A program made the position numbers and the translations under genes. 64,000 nt of DNA, from positions 186,001 through 250,000 of the forward strand of contig NZ_JADPKT010000022.1 in the NCBI RefSeq assembly GCF_023074075.1, in the 5' to 3' direction. The first letter of the stretch is position 1; the number at the start of each line of letters is the position of its first letter. Below are positions 23,002 through 31,000 of this stretch, one piece after another. The DNA comes from Bradyrhizobium sp. 138. GTDB taxonomy: Bacteria > Pseudomonadota > Alphaproteobacteria > Rhizobiales > Xanthobacteraceae. The notes beneath the pieces are model-generated. The model did no database searches, was not told the origin of the DNA, and saw nothing but the letters and a program-made list of their open reading frames with translations.

Positions 23002-23253
23002 CTACCCGCCCTTCAGCACATCCTTGACCTCGCCGTCGGGCCAGGACTCGCCCGCAGCAATCACGCGCACGCGGGTTCGATCCGTGCCATTCACCAGCAC
23101 ATGCGAACTCATCCGGTCGCCGCTCGGCTCCAGGTGCAGATCGGTTTCGGGCTTCCAGCTCAATGTGGTCGCGAGATCGCCGGGAAATATCTGCCATTGC
23201 GATCCGTCGTCGAGCTCGACGACATGGCTTTCCGCATGTGCGTGTATCTTCAT
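23002..23253 (-). CDS. Small hypothetical protein (83 aa)
   Basis: Starts ATG 23253 with MKIHAHAESHVVELDDGSQW, followed by beta-rich sequence (QIFPGDLATTLSWKPETDLH, then LEP) and VRVIAAGESWP. It is probably a small beta-sheet domain without signal peptide. The repeated pattern 'W-x-I-F-P-G-D-L' and 'LEV/LEP' looks like a conserved Bradyrhizobium small protein, from memory. The function is unknown. It lies downstream of the small exported protein gene at 23314 on the same strand but is separated from it by a hairpin. Confidence 0.6.
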   Translation of the reverse strand: MKIHAHAESHVVELDDGSQWQIFPGDLATTLSWKPETDLHLEPSGDRMSSHVLVNGTDRTRVRVIAAGESWPDGEVKDVLKGG

Positions 23254-23283
23254 TCCACCCCGAATCTCGATGAACAGAACGAG

Positions 23284-23303
23284 CCCCGGCGCTCCGGCCG
23301 GGG
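23284..23303 (-). terminator. GC-rich hairpin after the exported-protein gene
   Basis: CCCCGGC and GCCGGGG (23284-23290 and 23297-23303) form a 7-pair stem with a 6-base loop. On the minus strand it is followed by CTCGTTCTGTT, a poor T tract, so termination may be partial. Confidence 0.4.
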
Positions 23304-23313
23304 CCCTGCTCCA

Positions 23314-23574
23314 TCAGTCGTTGTCGTGATGAATCACGGTCTTTTCGCGATTGCCGAATTCATCTTCCTTCTTGATCACCGTGGTGCGGTCGGCAGGCTC
23401 GCGCTCCTTGATGACGGTGGTGCGGTCGCGATCGCGGTCCCGCTCGCGATATTCATGGGATTGGCCAACCGTCACGCCCGCGTCGGCCGGACCGACGTGA
23501 ATGCCGACTTCGTCCGCGAACGCAGGCGCTGCGATGGCGGTGGCCATGGCAGCGGCAAACAGAGATTTCCTCAT
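23314..23574 (-). CDS. Small exported protein with repeated TTVIK motif (86 aa)
   Basis: Starts ATG 23574 after a GAGGAGGACAGG ribosome-binding site. A signal peptide (MRKSLFAAAMATAIAAPAFA, cleavage before DEV) precedes GIHVGPADAGVTVG and a charged region with Arg-Asp repeats (REEYRERDRDRD type) and the duplicated unit DRTTVIKxRE / DRTTVIKKED. It is very polar and probably periplasmic and disordered. The function is unknown. Proteins with this 'TTVIK' style repeat are frequent in Bradyrhizobium, from memory. Confidence 0.7.
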   Translation of the reverse strand: MRKSLFAAAMATAIAAPAFADEVGIHVGPADAGVTVGQSHEYRERDRDRDRTTVIKEREPADRTTVIKKEDEFGNREKTVIHHDND

Positions 23575-23676
23575 CCTGTCCTCCTCGTATGGTGCGGGAG
23601 GAATGCAGGAGTGCGACAGTTGTTCCGACGAAATGACCGATCCCGGCCGCGTGGAATCCATCGCATCGCTGTTCCA

Positions 23677-23701
23677 GGAACCGACTCACACACGCCACGT
23701 T
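23677..23701 (+). promoter_or_regulatory. Candidate EcfG promoter for the lytic transglycosylase
   Basis: GGAAC at 23677-23681 is followed after exactly 16 bases by CGTT at 23698-23701. This matches the EcfG consensus and the spacing of the site at 7441. The gene starts at 23720, leaving room for a short leader. Confidence 0.6.
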
Positions 23702-23719
23702 TCCGGCTAGAATGCGCCC

Positions 23720-24949
23720 ATGAAGCACGCTGATTCCTCGTCCCGTCCAACGCGCCGCGCCCTGCTCCAGTCGACACTCGGTGCAGCGGCTGTGCTCGCA
23801 CTTCCGGCACGCGCCCTCGCCGCACCTCCCGGCTTTGACGAATGGCGCGAAGCCTTTCGCCCACGTGCGATGGCGAAAGGCATTTCTGCCGCAACCTGGC
23901 AGCGCGCAATGGCACGGGTCGAGCCCGACATGAGCGTGTTCAAGCAGATGCGCAGTCAGCCCGAATTCCACGAGCAGATCTGGCAATACATCAACCGCCG
24001 CGTTTCCGACTGGCGCATCATCAACGGCAAGATCGCCCTGAAGAACAACGAGGCGCTACTTGCGCGCATCGAGCGCGATTTCGGCGTCGAGCGTGGCACG
24101 CTGCTGGCGCTGTGGGGCGTCGAGTCCGCCTATGGCGATCCCCTGGTGCAGCAGAACCACATGACACCGGTGTTTCCCTCGCTGGCCGCGCTCGCCTGGA
24201 ACGAGCCGCGCCGCAAGGCCTATTGGGAGACCGAGCTGATCAACGCGCTACGCATCGTCGACAAGGGCTGGAGCACGCCGGAGCAGATGCAGGGTTCCTG
24301 GGCCGGCGCGATGGGGCATTCGCAATGGATGCCGGAAGTCTGGCTCAATGTCGGCATCGACTATGACGGCGACGGCAAGGTCTCGCCGTTCGGCAAGCCC
24401 GACGACGCGCTGGGCTCGACCGCCAAATATCTCGTCAACCGCGGCAAATGGCATCGCGGCGAGCATTGGGGCTATGAGGTCCGCGCGGCCGGCAATATGA
24501 GCGGCAGCCGCACCTATGCGGCATGGCAAGCGGCCGGCGTCAGCCGTGCCGACGGCCAGCCGTTCCCGCAACCGAATGCATCCGCGCAGATGTGGACGCC
24601 GGTCGCGGGCGGACCGACCTTCTTGTTGGGACCGAACTTTTACTCGGTGAAGAGCTACAATCCCTCGATGAACTATGCGCTGGCGATCTGCCATCTCGGC
24701 GACCGCTGCCTGGGCGCGCCGCCCTTCATCCAGCCCTTCCCCGGCTCAGAGCGCGCGCTGACGCTGGCCGAAGTGCAGGAGATGCAGACGCGCCTGACCA
24801 AGGCTGGCTTCGACACTGGCGGCACCGACGGCCGCGTCGGCAACGACACCATGAAGGCGGTCAAGGATTTTCAGCAGCGCGCCGGGATCACGCCGGCGGA
24901 CGGCTATGGCGGGTTGAAGGTGCTGGCCAAGTTGCGGCAGGGGTCGTAG
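23720..24949 (+). CDS. MltB-type lytic murein transglycosylase with peptidoglycan-binding domain
   Basis: 409 residues. The N-terminus has a twin-arginine-like signal (RPTRRALLQSTLGAAAVLAL, cleavage near AAPPG). The catalytic SLT domain shows the glutamate in LWGVESAYGD (Glu135) and the family's GSWAGAMGHSQWMP segment (about 194-207). A C-terminal peptidoglycan-binding domain (about 345-405) contains LTLAEVQEMQTRLTKAGFDT and DGRVGNDTMKAVKDFQ. It cleaves glycan strands with formation of 1,6-anhydromuramic acid in the periplasm. It is monocistronic, with an EcfG-like promoter just upstream, so it may belong to the general stress response. Confidence 0.9.
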   Translation: MKHADSSSRPTRRALLQSTLGAAAVLALPARALAAPPGFDEWREAFRPRAMAKGISAATWQRAMARVEPDMSVFKQMRSQPEFHEQIWQYINRRVSDWRIINGKIALKNNEALLARIERDFGVERGTLLALWGVESAYGDPLVQQNHMTPVFPSLAALAWNEPRRKAYWETELINALRIVDKGWSTPEQMQGSWAGAMGHSQWMPEVWLNVGIDYDGDGKVSPFGKPDDALGSTAKYLVNRGKWHRGEHWGYEVRAAGNMSGSRTYAAWQAAGVSRADGQPFPQPNASAQMWTPVAGGPTFLLGPNFYSVKSYNPSMNYALAICHLGDRCLGAPPFIQPFPGSERALTLAEVQEMQTRLTKAGFDTGGTDGRVGNDTMKAVKDFQQRAGITPADGYGGLKVLAKLRQGS

Positions 24950-24955
24950 GCGACC

Positions 24956-25753
24956 TCAGTGCCGATACTGCGGCTCCTCGGCATCGAGCTGTCGCCGGAT
25001 CGCGGCGAGATGCAGCCGCGCGGATTCGCTGTCGCCCTCGCGCATCTGCCTGTAGGTTTCGGCTGCAATCGCGGGATCAACCGGCAACACTTTTCGTCCG
25101 GTCGACATCGCCAGCACCTGCACCTCGGCGGCGCGTTCGAGGTAATAGAGATCGTCCCAGGCCTCCGCGATCGTCGGTGCCAGCACCATTACGCCGTGAT
25201 GCTTCATGAAGACGATGTCGGCATCCCCCACAGCCGAAGCAATGCGCGCGCCTTCCTGATTGTCGAGCGCAAGGCCGTTATAGTCGCGGTCGACGGCGGT
25301 GCGACCATAGAACTTCAGCGCGGTCTGGCCGGCCCAGATCAAGGGATCGCCCTCGGTCATCGACAGGGCCGTGGCATAGGGCATGTGGGTGTGGAAGGCG
25401 ACCTTGGCGCGCGGCAGGCGCTTGTGCATCTCGGCGTGGATGTAAAAGGCGGTCGCCTCGGGCACGCCCTCGCCGTCGAGCACATTGCCGTGGAAGTCGC
25501 AGATCAGCAGCTTGGATGCGGTCAGCTCGCGAAAGGCGAAACCGTAGGGATTGACGAGAAACAGGTCGTCATGGCCAGGCACGACGGCCGAGAAATGGTT
25601 GCAGATGCCTTCTTCGAAGCCGTTGCGCGCCGCCATGCGGAAGCAGGCGGCAAGGTCCTCGCGGGCAGTGCGGATCGCATCGGTCGCGAGGTCCGGGCGG
25701 TTCGAGCGGAGCGGCGCTGATGCGGGTGAGGAAGCGTGAAGGCTGTGCGCCAT
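24956..25753 (-). CDS. Class II aldolase/adducin-family protein
   Basis: 265 residues from ATG 25753, with an in-frame GTG at 25765 as alternative. The zinc-binding pattern of the fuculose-1-phosphate aldolase fold is present: EGICNHFSAV near residue 48, HTHMPYA (two His) near 120 and MKHHGVMV (two His) near 184, with a Glu in the PEATAFYIHAEMHK segment. The family covers aldolases, epimerases and decarboxylases acting on hydroxylated acids or sugar phosphates, so the exact substrate is open. It is cytosolic. The gene follows the SDR gene by about 96 bases in the opposite order, on the same strand. Confidence 0.85.
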   Translation of the reverse strand: MAHSLHASSPASAPLRSNRPDLATDAIRTAREDLAACFRMAARNGFEEGICNHFSAVVPGHDDLFLVNPYGFAFRELTASKLLICDFHGNVLDGEGVPEATAFYIHAEMHKRLPRAKVAFHTHMPYATALSMTEGDPLIWAGQTALKFYGRTAVDRDYNGLALDNQEGARIASAVGDADIVFMKHHGVMVLAPTIAEAWDDLYYLERAAEVQVLAMSTGRKVLPVDPAIAAETYRQMREGDSESARLHLAAIRRQLDAEEPQYRH

Positions 25754-25849
25754 GGCGAAGGACACCTCTGTCGGTCGAGAGCTGCCCGCGTTGTACAGGG
25801 GTTGCGCCTGCGCGTCAGCCCCTGCGCCTGCCGCTCTGCCCTGCGCGGC

Positions 25850-26659
25850 TCAGGCCCGCCGCGGCACGCCGCCCGCGTTCATGCCGCCGTCGATCACGAG
25901 CTCGCTGCCGGTGACGTAGCGCGAGGCATCGGAGGCCAGATACAGCACGCCAGAGGCGATCTCCGCGGCCTGCCCGGCGCGGCCGAGCGGCGTGACGACT
26001 TTTGCCCGCTCCTCCGGATCGATCGGCGCGTTTTGGCCGGCGCCAGTCGCGCCCGTCGGGATCTTGCCCCAGATCGGCGTGTCGATGATCCCAGGATGAA
26101 CCGAGTTGACGCGGATACCGTCGCCGGCCGCCGCGCATTCCATCGCGATCGACTTGGCGAACAGCCGCACGCCGCCTTTGGTCGCCGAATAAGCCGACAA
26201 CCCGGGCGAGCCGCGCAGGCCCGCCAGCGACGACATCATGACGATCGAGCCGCCGTCATGCTTGCGCATCAGGGGCAGGCAATGCTTGACCGAGAGAAAG
26301 ACGCCGTCGAGGTTGATCGCGTTCTGCTTGCGCCAGTCAGAGAGCGTCATGTCGACGATCGAAGGCACGGCAATGCCGACACCGGCGTTGGCGACCATGA
26401 TATCGAGCCGGCCGAAGCGCTTGGCGACCTCATTGACGACCTCGATCCAGCGCTCCTCGCTGGTGACGTCCTGCTCCAGGAAGATCGCATTGCCACCGGC
26501 TTTTGTCACGCGCTTGGCAAGCTCAGGCCCGCGCAGCTCGTCGATGTCGGTGATGACGACGGTGGCGCCCTCGCGCGCGAACAGCTCGACGATGGCTTCA
26601 CCGATACCCGAGGCGCCGCCCGTCACCAGCGCGATCTTGCCCTCAACCTGCCCTGCCAT
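25850..26659 (-). CDS. Short-chain dehydrogenase/reductase
   Basis: 269 residues from ATG 26659 (MAGQVEGKIALVTGGASGIG), with a GGGAGTG site upstream. The NAD(P)-binding TGGASGIG motif, the NNAG-equivalent VANAGVG and the catalytic Ser in MMSSLAGLRG with YSATKGG (Tyr-x-x-x-Lys) are all intact. The acidic residue in VITDIDEL after beta-2 favours NAD(H). It is a classical SDR of about 250 residues, cytosolic, with a substrate that cannot be assigned. It precedes the class II aldolase gene on the same strand, so the pair may process a hydroxylated metabolite together. Confidence 0.87.
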   Translation of the reverse strand: MAGQVEGKIALVTGGASGIGEAIVELFAREGATVVITDIDELRGPELAKRVTKAGGNAIFLEQDVTSEERWIEVVNEVAKRFGRLDIMVANAGVGIAVPSIVDMTLSDWRKQNAINLDGVFLSVKHCLPLMRKHDGGSIVMMSSLAGLRGSPGLSAYSATKGGVRLFAKSIAMECAAAGDGIRVNSVHPGIIDTPIWGKIPTGATGAGQNAPIDPEERAKVVTPLGRAGQAAEIASGVLYLASDASRYVTGSELVIDGGMNAGGVPRRA

Positions 26660-26700
26660 GTTCACTCCCTTTTTTGTTGTTTGAGCGCGTTATTTTTTTG

Positions 26701-26745
26701 CGCATGATCCTATCGGAAAACCGCTTCGCACTTTTCCGGATCGAG
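26701..26745. repeat. Short palindromic intergenic repeat
   Basis: Dyad with GATCCTATCGGAAAA at the left and TTTTCCGGATC at the right around CCGCTTCGCAC. This type of element, with a CGGAAAA...TTTTCCGG core, is common between genes in rhizobia. It separates the recJ stop from the SDR start. Confidence 0.65.
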
Positions 26746-26747
26746 CG

Positions 26748-28589
26748 CTATCTAATCACGGCTGGCCCCTGGTCCGGTAGCGCGACGTCGATGACGCGGA
26801 ATTGCACGCGTTCGGTGCCCTGGTAGCGATCGACCGAGAGCGAGCCCGCGACATGCAGTTGCTGGCCGCGATTGGCGAGGAGCACGTTGCCGAGCTTCTG
26901 GCCAACCGAGCGGAACGCGATGCCGTTGACGATCGAGCCGTCGCCGGACTTGAAACGCAGGCGCAGATGCGCCTGCCCGACCTCGTCGGCAAAGACGAGC
27001 TGATGCGCCGGCAGCGCCAGCACTGCTTCCGGATTGCCGCTGCCGAAGGGACCGGCACGGTTCAGCGTCGCCGCAAGCTCGGTCGTCACCGCCCGCGCAG
27101 AGACCGCACCGTCGATATAGAGCTCGTTGACGTGGCGCGCCTCGGCGACATCCTGCGCCAGCGCGTTCTCGAGATAAGCGCGGAATTCGGCGAGCTTCTC
27201 TTTGCGCAACGTCACGCCGGCGGCCATCGCGTGCCCGCCGCCCTTGAGCAAGATGCCATCAGTGACCGCCTGCCGCACCGCCTTGCCGAGATCGACCCCG
27301 GCAATCGAGCGGCCCGAGCCGGTGCCGATGCCGCCGGGCTCCAGGGCTATGGCGAAAGCCGGCCGCGAGAACTTCTCTTTCAGGCGGGAGGCGACGAGGC
27401 CGACGACGCCGGGGTGCCAGCCTTCGGACGCCGTCACGATGACACCAAGCTTGTCCTCGAGCCCGATCGAAGCCAGCGCCTCGGCTTCGGCTTGCGCTTC
27501 TGCAGCCTGCTCGATGACGCGGCGCTCGTTGTTGAGGCGGTCGAGCTCGGCGGCGATCCGCGCGGCCTCGACGCCGTCACCTTCCAGCAGCAGCCGCACG
27601 CCGAGATCGGCGCGGCCGATGCGGCCGCCGGCATTGATGCGGGGGCCCAGCATGAAGCCGAGATGCCACGCTTCCGGCGGGCCGTTGAGCCGCGCCACAT
27701 CCATCAGCGCGGTGTGACCGACATGATCGCGTCGCCGCATCGCGATCAGACCCTTGGCGACGAAGGCGCGGTTGAGGCCGATCAGCGGCGCCACATCGGC
27801 GACCGTGCCGAGCGCGACGTGATGCAGCATCCCGAGCAGATCTGGCTCGGGCATCTCCGCGCTCCAGAAGCCGCGCTGGCGCAGCTCGCGATTGACGGCG
27901 ACCAGGGTGACCAGCACGAGGCCGACGGCGGCGAGATGGCCAAGGCCCGAGAGATCGTCGAGCCGGTTCGGATTAACCAGCGCGTCGACCTCCGGCAGCT
28001 CCGTGCCGGCCTGATGATGATCGATCACGACCACGGACATGCCGAGCCGTTTCGCTTCCGCGAGTGGCTCGATGCTGGTGGTGCCGCAATCGACCGTGAC
28101 GAGCAGCGTGGCGCCCTTGGCCGCGAGCCCGCGAACCGCTTCGGAGTTCGGTCCATAGCCCTCGAAGATGCGATCGGGAATGTGGATCAGCGGATCGAGC
28201 CCGCAATGGCGCAGGTGCCAGGCGAGCAGCGCCGCCGATGTCGCGCCGTCGACATCGTAGTCGCCGAAGATCGCGACCTGCTCGCCCCTCGCTGCGGCAT
28301 CCGCGATCCGCTTGGCGGCCGCTTCCATCTCCGTCACCGTGAACGGGTCCGGCAGAAGCTTGCGGATGGTCGGGTCGAGGAAGTCATCAACCGCGTCGAT
28401 ATCGACGCCGCGCCCCGCCAGCACGCGCGCCAGCAGCTCCGGGAGCTGGTGCCGCTGCACGATGGCAAGCGCCTTGGCCGCCCCGCGCGCGTTGAGCCTG
28501 TCGCGCCAGAGCTTGTCGGTGAGCGAGCGCGTCACCCCCAGGAACGCCTGGGGCGCTTCGACGGGCAAGGCGGTGGCAGGCGGCGTCAT
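26748..28589 (-). CDS. recJ: Single-stranded-DNA-specific exonuclease RecJ
   Basis: 613 residues. All DHH-superfamily motifs are visible: FGDYDVDGATS (Asp110, 112, 114), VTVDCG (Asp166 region), VIDHHQ (Asp190-His191-His192), and the later GLGHLAAVG and GHAMAAG segments. The C-terminal OB-like region ends LPDQGPAVIR. It degrades single-stranded DNA 5' to 3' in recombination and mismatch repair in the cytosol. Length is close to the usual 570-620. Long open frames on the opposite strand are shadows caused by high GC content. Confidence 0.95.
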   Translation of the reverse strand: MTPPATALPVEAPQAFLGVTRSLTDKLWRDRLNARGAAKALAIVQRHQLPELLARVLAGRGVDIDAVDDFLDPTIRKLLPDPFTVTEMEAAAKRIADAAARGEQVAIFGDYDVDGATSAALLAWHLRHCGLDPLIHIPDRIFEGYGPNSEAVRGLAAKGATLLVTVDCGTTSIEPLAEAKRLGMSVVVIDHHQAGTELPEVDALVNPNRLDDLSGLGHLAAVGLVLVTLVAVNRELRQRGFWSAEMPEPDLLGMLHHVALGTVADVAPLIGLNRAFVAKGLIAMRRRDHVGHTALMDVARLNGPPEAWHLGFMLGPRINAGGRIGRADLGVRLLLEGDGVEAARIAAELDRLNNERRVIEQAAEAQAEAEALASIGLEDKLGVIVTASEGWHPGVVGLVASRLKEKFSRPAFAIALEPGGIGTGSGRSIAGVDLGKAVRQAVTDGILLKGGGHAMAAGVTLRKEKLAEFRAYLENALAQDVAEARHVNELYIDGAVSARAVTTELAATLNRAGPFGSGNPEAVLALPAHQLVFADEVGQAHLRLRFKSGDGSIVNGIAFRSVGQKLGNVLLANRGQQLHVAGSLSVDRYQGTERVQFRVIDVALPDQGPAVIR

Positions 28590-28872
28590 GATTCGAAAGC
28601 GATCTTTGGGAACTCGGGACCCCGGACGAGCACGCAGGGCGTCCGGTCACTGGAGGATTGGCCGGGAATCCGCCGAACTTTGCAACGGCAGCGGACCACA
28701 AAGCGGTGGATTGCCGTTTTGCTGCGCCGAGTGACTATCATTTGGGCATCTCGCGGAATAGCAAATTAAGCAGGCGTTAGGCGGAATCTTCGAAAAAGAC
28801 TGGTATTCGATCTGTAATTTGAAGTTCCGGGTTGGTTGCAGATCAAACCTCATTGCCAAGGGAAGTCCCCCG

Positions 28873-29949
28873 ATGTCTGCTGCGCTGGGTCTCAAAGCCA
28901 AGCCGATCGCCACCGAACCCGCTGACGATGATTCCGACATCTCCGCGCTGATCAACCGCCTGACCGCGGAGGTCAACCAGATCGCCGTCGACAAGACCAA
29001 GTCGATCCAGCAGATCACCAACCAGATGAAGATGCTGGCGCTGAACGCGCTGATCGAGAGCTCACGCGCCGGCGCGCAAGGCGCGGGCTTCGCGGTGGTG
29101 GCGCAGGAGGTGCGCGGCGTCGGCCAGCAGGTCGAGACCATTGCACGCGAGCTCGAGACACAATTGACGAAGCGCACCGGCGATCTCGTCTCCTCGATCG
29201 AGCGCATGAGCCAGCGTTCGCGCGGCGAGCGCATGATGGACTTGTCGCTGAACGCAATCGAGCTGATCGACCGCAACCTCTATGAACGCACCTGCGACGT
29301 GCGCTGGTGGGCGACCGATTCCGCCGTGGTCGATTGCGCGGCCTCCCCCAGCGCTGCGGCAGTCTCACATGCCTCGCAGCGCCTCGGCGTGATCCTCGGG
29401 GCCTACACGGTCTATCTCGACCTCTGGCTCTGCGACCTCGACGGCAACGTCATCGCCAACGGCCGTGCCGACCGCTTTCGCGTCGTCGGCCAGAACGTCG
29501 CCCACACCAAATGGTTTCGCGAGGCGCGATCCTTGCGCTCCGGTGACGATTATGTCGCCGGCGACGTCGAGAACCAGCCGCTGCTGGGCAACGCACAGGT
29601 TGCGACCTATTGCGCCAGCGTCCGCGCCGGCGGTCAGGCGAGCGGCGCCCCGATCGGCGTGCTCGCCATCCATTTCGACTGGGAGCCGCAGGCCCGCGCC
29701 ATCGTCCAGGGCGTGCGCATCGGCGACAGCGACAAGGCCCGCGTGCTGCTGGTCGATTCGAATTTGCGCGTCATCGCGGCGTCCGACGGCCAGGGCATCC
29801 TCAGCGAGCGCATCTCGATCTCGCTGAACGGCCAGCGCTCCGGCTTCTATCACGACCGCAACGGCTCGCTCGTCGCCTTCCATGCGACGCCGGGCTACGA
29901 GACCTATCGGGGCCTCGGCTGGTACGGCGTGATCATCAGCGGGGCGTGA
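28873..29949 (+). CDS. Soluble chemoreceptor-like protein: MCP tip followed by Cache-like domain
   Basis: 358 residues from ATG 28873 (MSAALGLKAKPIATEPADDD), preceded by an AAGGGAAG site. Residues about 20-105 contain the methyl-accepting protein signalling hairpin tip: ITNQMKMLALNALIESSRAG, AQGAGFAVVAQEVRGVGQQV. No membrane helix is seen anywhere. The C-terminal 240 residues have a Cache-like layout: LWLCDLDGNVIANGRADRFR, NVAHTKWFREARSLRSGDDY, VLLVDSNLRVIAASDGQG. The order is reversed from normal receptors, where sensing precedes signalling. It is probably a cytosolic signal-input protein for a chemosensory array or a related pathway; the ligand is unknown. It is monocistronic. Confidence 0.82.
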   Translation: MSAALGLKAKPIATEPADDDSDISALINRLTAEVNQIAVDKTKSIQQITNQMKMLALNALIESSRAGAQGAGFAVVAQEVRGVGQQVETIARELETQLTKRTGDLVSSIERMSQRSRGERMMDLSLNAIELIDRNLYERTCDVRWWATDSAVVDCAASPSAAAVSHASQRLGVILGAYTVYLDLWLCDLDGNVIANGRADRFRVVGQNVAHTKWFREARSLRSGDDYVAGDVENQPLLGNAQVATYCASVRAGGQASGAPIGVLAIHFDWEPQARAIVQGVRIGDSDKARVLLVDSNLRVIAASDGQGILSERISISLNGQRSGFYHDRNGSLVAFHATPGYETYRGLGWYGVIISGA

Positions 29950-29996
29950 GGCGCCCCGCAAGATCGGACGGGTACCCCGTCCTGATCAAAACTCGC

Positions 29997-30019
29997 AAAA
30001 CAACCCCATGCACAGTAGC
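29997..30019 (-). repeat. Dispersed 23-base repeat, copy 2 (inverted)
   Basis: It is the reverse complement of 8435-8457, identical over 23 bases, and lies in the gap between the chemoreceptor-like and the NmrA-like genes. Flanking similarity is partial, suggesting an older, longer element. The surrounding 280-base gap shows no gene. Confidence 0.75.
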
Positions 30020-30229
30020 CAGAGGGTTGGTTTCATTGAATTTTCTTCGAAGGCGTGACATCGCCCCGGGCTTCTGAAGCATTTTCCGGCAAGCCGCGCG
30101 CGTTACAGGCAAGAGCCTCACGCCATTGGTCGAGTAGAGTCGCTTCGCATCATGTCATTGACGTGAGAGCGCGAGCTCGTATTGGTTTTGGAACATCTCG
30201 CGTGTGGTAAAATACCGAGGAGGCATGCC

Positions 30230-30973
30230 ATGAAGATCGTCGTGATCGGCGGGACCGGATTGATCGGATCAAAACTCGTGGCGAGGCTCAAGCAGCAAGG
30301 CCACGACGCCGTGGCAGCCTCACCGAAATCGGGCGTGAATGCCGTGACCGGGGAAGGCCTCGCTGCGGCATTGGCGGGCGCGGATGTCGTCGTCGACGTT
30401 GCTAACGCGCCGTCCTGGGAGCCCGATGCCGTGCTCGAATTCTTCGAGCGTTCGAGCAGGAATCTCGTCGCGACAGAGGCTACGGCGGCCGTGAAGCATC
30501 ACGTCGCCCTGTCGATTGTCGGGACCGAACGGTCGCCCGACAACGCCTATTTCCGTGCCAAGCTCGCCCAGGAGACCATCATCAAGTCCTCTTCGGTCCC
30601 CTACTCGATCGTGCGCGCCACCCAGTTCTTTGAATTCCTCGGCGCCATTGCTGAAACGGGCGCGATTGACGGCAAGATCGTGGTTCCCTCGGCATTGTTT
30701 CAACCGATCGCTGCTGATGACGTCGCCGCTCGCCTCGCCGAGGTCGCAGCGGGCAAGCCGCTCAACGGCACGATCGACATCGCTGGTCCCGAGAAGGCTC
30801 CCTTCAATGAATTCATCGCACGCCGCCTGGAGGCATCCGGCGACACCCGTCCGGTGGTCGGAGACGCGAAGGCGCCGTATTACGGCGGCCCCATTGACGA
30901 CACTTCGCTGAACCCGCTCGGCCCGGCCCGGCTCGGGACAACGCCGCTCGCAACATGGCTCGCGAGCCTCTAG
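30230..30973 (+). CDS. NmrA-like NAD(P)-binding protein
   Basis: 247 residues from ATG 30230 (MKIVVIGGTGLIGSKLVARL), preceded by GAGGAGG. The GxxGxxG dinucleotide loop is complete (residues 8-13). Helix and strand pattern match atypical SDRs of the NmrA / NAD(P)H azoreductase-like group, including DVVVDVANAPSWE and FRAKLAQETIIKSSSVPYSIV. No conserved YxxxK pair occurs at the classical position, so it may be a redox sensor or an enzyme without the usual catalytic chemistry. It is monocistronic, convergent with the pdxA-like gene. Confidence 0.82.
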   Translation: MKIVVIGGTGLIGSKLVARLKQQGHDAVAASPKSGVNAVTGEGLAAALAGADVVVDVANAPSWEPDAVLEFFERSSRNLVATEATAAVKHHVALSIVGTERSPDNAYFRAKLAQETIIKSSSVPYSIVRATQFFEFLGAIAETGAIDGKIVVPSALFQPIAADDVAARLAEVAAGKPLNGTIDIAGPEKAPFNEFIARRLEASGDTRPVVGDAKAPYYGGPIDDTSLNPLGPARLGTTPLATWLASL

Positions 30974-31000
30974 AGCCATCGGGCGAAAGTCACCGTCGGT

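Noticed and set aside
26802..28769. A 655-codon open frame opposite recJ
   Set aside because: It is a shadow of recJ caused by high GC content: Arg/Asp/His-rich with no domain and no ribosome-binding site.
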